From positions 1 through 26,297 of the forward strand of contig JAADFL010000164.1 in the NCBI GenBank assembly GCA_013152945.1: 26,297 nt of DNA, read 5' to 3'. Both the position numbers and the translations under genes were made by a program. A model generated the notes under the pieces. That model ran no database searches. It had not been told where the DNA came from and saw only the letters and a program-made list of their open reading frames with translations. Positions within the stretch are counted from its first letter, which is position 1. Each line of letters opens with the position of its first letter. The DNA is from Deltaproteobacteria bacterium. Lineage in GTDB: Bacteria; Myxococcota_A; JAADFL01. Below, piece by piece: positions 25,401-26,297 of the stretch.

Positions 25401-25954
25401 TCATCTTCAACACGGGCCGGGGCGGGTGCAAAAACATCCGAGAAATCCGCGAATACCGTCTCCTTCTCTTCTTCGCTCCATTCCAGGCTGTTGCTCTCAT
25501 TGTCTTCTTCTTCCGGCTCTTCTGCCGGCTCTTTTCCGGGATCTTTATGCGGAGTTCGAATTGGTTCAGAAGAAAGGTTTTCCCCGGGTTTCCATCCTGC
25601 CTCTGCTTCCTCGTCCGGTTCGGTCAAAGCAGGTCCGAAAATATCTTCGAGGGAAGCAATCCTGGTTTCCTTTGCGCTCTCGTCATCCCAGTCCAGGCCG
25701 GATGTGCCGAAACCTCCGGGCATCTGAACCGGTTGTGTACTTTGATCATCCGGGTTTTGAGGGAGTTGCTGTCCGGGCAAGCTCTTTTCAACCGGCATAC
25801 GTTTATTGCCCGTACTGCTTTTACGTTTTATTACAATGACTTTCCCACACCTGGGACACTTCAATTTCTTGCCGCTCACCGCCTTTTCTCTTGGCAGCGA
25901 GTATTCCGCGTTGCAGCCGGGACACTTAATTCGCACAATCTCCCCCCGGTCCAT
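22439..25954 (-). CDS. Membrane protein: MJ0042-type zinc finger, acidic linker with Thr motifs, TM helix and WD40 propeller
   Basis: 1171 residues. The N-terminus has a CPxC pair (C11, C14) and a second pair (C33, C36), the MJ0042 zinc-finger pattern seen at the start of many Myxococcota and Desulfobacterota membrane proteins. Residues 45-390 are acidic and disordered-looking, with three short E-T-x-x-A motifs at 96, 165 and 223. One membrane helix spans about 397-421. A charged, coiled-coil-like segment (425-540) follows, then WD40 repeats (about 555-1140; GHDGAV and GHKSPV type motifs, VWD ends) forming at least one propeller, probably outside the inner membrane. Start: ATG 25954 has no good ribosome site; a GTG at 25936 would give the usual short MRIKCP start. 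Likely a membrane sensor or scaffold; function unknown. The gene lies 165 bases upstream of the TCA operon. Confidence 0.85.
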   Translation of the reverse strand: MDRGEIVRIKCPGCNAEYSLPREKAVSGKKLKCPRCGKVIVIKRKSSTGNKRMPVEKSLPGQQLPQNPDDQSTQPVQMPGGFGTSGLDWDDESAKETRIASLEDIFGPALTEPDEEAEAGWKPGENLSSEPIRTPHKDPGKEPAEEPEEEDNESNSLEWSEEEKETVFADFSDVFAPAPARVEDDLPEISDIGDLKDSRIPEPDLESGRETDQEIDDQEFDDETIMADVSGFVSELMGDGTQSAAGSADQAQEKYPGRPARQAREDDPEVGQEDERYFEQMSPGDGQDGRDGDDLSPDSGVEQPLELAREPGGPKGPGAGSGDTSGFEGKVIAADEVQEELHEPYETQEDRGEPAGTVKHVQASLENAEAESGSALPRPEGTGHFLDELVQAYRRVPLVFGMAVAGLMVLLVAVVSLFALSGGNKRTSKTEEAENTLEETSSGKEAEHEKASKEKAGMEDRVKAGNLGKHKARISMKGEKASASEKGDSLEARKLLAKIFLNKSKEAEAQARLAEARIFAAASLAQVDDEKSRSRLRSLMSGASPVLLFQNRRGIGCDSLGFSSANDFLVCCTKKRSVAWSLESGKQVFEITAAGWTITSSAILESRGEIALGCSDGKVRFFSLKDGSGAGMLKMGEESVVGLSSAKQGELLFGTNASGDLVLWNTKNKTQLTARNFGIKGRMGPSCISGNGSTLAAVLPGNLLVVLDEKGLFEKYRMSTKKENITAAACSDQGNVAIGLADGEVRLIEEGSPRIGQKVLGRHDGAVTGLEFNGSMLASSGMDHTVRTWSSEGQGIVKIIGHKSPVNALAFGKKGKLLASSTRSGIFVWNVETGRQESSLTGISGAVDNIEISSDDSYLAAACSDGSARFFDTEKWKETSFLPRPGSNEPITFVTFATGGHLVATGTRSAFDIWEFPSLEHLEGLDISALAGAFSPRGKKLAMVGRDHRLRIYTVGRGRTTVRLSGIANPDIPIAFGPRGDLLAVASGSNRVVLLNLKRRRKASHKVNGVITSLAFSPAGDVVALGLQGGTVVRWLLSKDREAPPIVLGVPVTALAFSNDGEKIAAGGSDGVAAVWEDPWSRVFVRLPPHMGPISGLAFSHGATRLVTAGKDGLIRVWDLFGAKNRKDTLSHGLTPAKLLTREEKMAGLILDGDELVPDPDLLRAGLQLKK

Positions 25955-26297
25955 TCAAACCAAGTTTATTTCTTTCTATCTGATTACCGCACCCCTGGTC
26001 TCTGGTCAAGAGGAGCCAGCACCTCTGTGGTAGCCGAATTAAAATGTCAGTAGGAAGGGGATTCGTCCCATGCGGATTCAGGCTGTTCGCAACAATTCCT
26101 GGGACGTTGCCCCTGTCTGACATGTTACGCCCCTTCAGGGCTTAATTGGTGGCAAGCATTCAAAGCATCCGGCCATACATCCCGCATCATAGGGACATCG
26201 TCCTTTATTGAATAATTTCCGATTAAATCAAATAAAATCAATTCCCCAAAAGCCCCAAAGGGGCGAAATAAAATAGCCTGGGGCAACGCCCCAGGAA
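25955..26297. other. Gene-free region with palindromes at the right edge
   Basis: 343 bases with no convincing gene. The first ~85 bases contain AGAGG and CCTCT arms at about 26009-26026 and may hold the WD40 gene promoter, which was not recognised. The rest holds the palindrome cluster listed separately. Confidence 0.6.
26098..26297. repeat. Cluster of GC-rich palindromic repeats
   Basis: Four hairpins in 200 bases: a degenerate CCTGGGAC-GTTG-CCCCTG (26098-26115), GCCC-CTTCA-GGGC (26129-26141), GCCCC-AAA-GGGGC (26252-26264), and a perfect 8-base stem CCTGGGGC-AAC-GCCCCAGG (26277-26295). The first and last are inverted, diverged copies of the same unit. It may continue past the edge. Looks like a REP- or MITE-like dispersed repeat; no transposase seen here. 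Confidence 0.6.

Overview
The window looks like a chromosomal segment of an anaerobic or facultative deltaproteobacterial-grade organism, most likely Myxococcota or a relative. The evidence is indirect: a MYXO-CTERM-like surface-sorting tail, an AgmX/PglI-type C-terminal domain on a zinc-ribbon membrane protein, two exported proteins with long Asp-Thr stalks, a Cys-rich repeat lipoprotein, and a ferredoxin-dependent (oxygen-sensitive) 2-oxoglutarate oxidoreductase. No RNA gene, CRISPR array, phage gene or complete insertion sequence was seen.

Left part (1-8230, + strand): a large surface amidase-like protein cut by the left edge, then a compact run of glycan-type genes: a SAM methyltransferase, GDP-mannose 4,6-dehydratase (gmd), a methyltransferase-glycosyltransferase 2 fusion, an Old Yellow Enzyme family oxidoreductase with a C-terminal Cys cluster, and a lipoprotein with an Asp-Thr stalk and three Cys-rich repeats. 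Gaps between these genes are 2 to 30 bases, or slightly overlapping, so they are probably co-transcribed. They plausibly make or modify a GDP-mannose-derived surface sugar.

Middle (8514-15279, - strand): an HtrA/DegP-type protease, RecG helicase, a small secreted Cys-containing protein, a degenerate CapA-like protein, and a zinc-ribbon/TM/AgmX-tail protein. These have larger gaps, several with recognisable promoter-like sequences, so they are probably separate units.

Right part (15378-22273, - strand): a tight central-metabolism operon in the order fumarase alpha, fumarase beta, sucC, sucD, korD, korA, korB, korC, ndk. It covers the malate/fumarate step and the succinate / succinyl-CoA / 2-oxoglutarate stretch of an oxidative or reductive TCA cycle. 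Four junctions overlap by 4 bases, and sucC and korA start with TTG. Upstream of it lies a 1171-residue protein with an N-terminal MJ0042-type zinc finger, a long acidic linker carrying a thrice-repeated Thr motif, one membrane segment and a WD40 propeller. The right edge (about 26040-26297) holds a cluster of GC-rich palindromes that looks like a dispersed repeat family.

Most gene products are familiar families. The least explained items are the WD40 membrane protein with its Thr motifs, the degenerate CapA-like protein, the Asp-Thr stalk proteins, the shortened CoA-loop in SucD, and the palindrome cluster.
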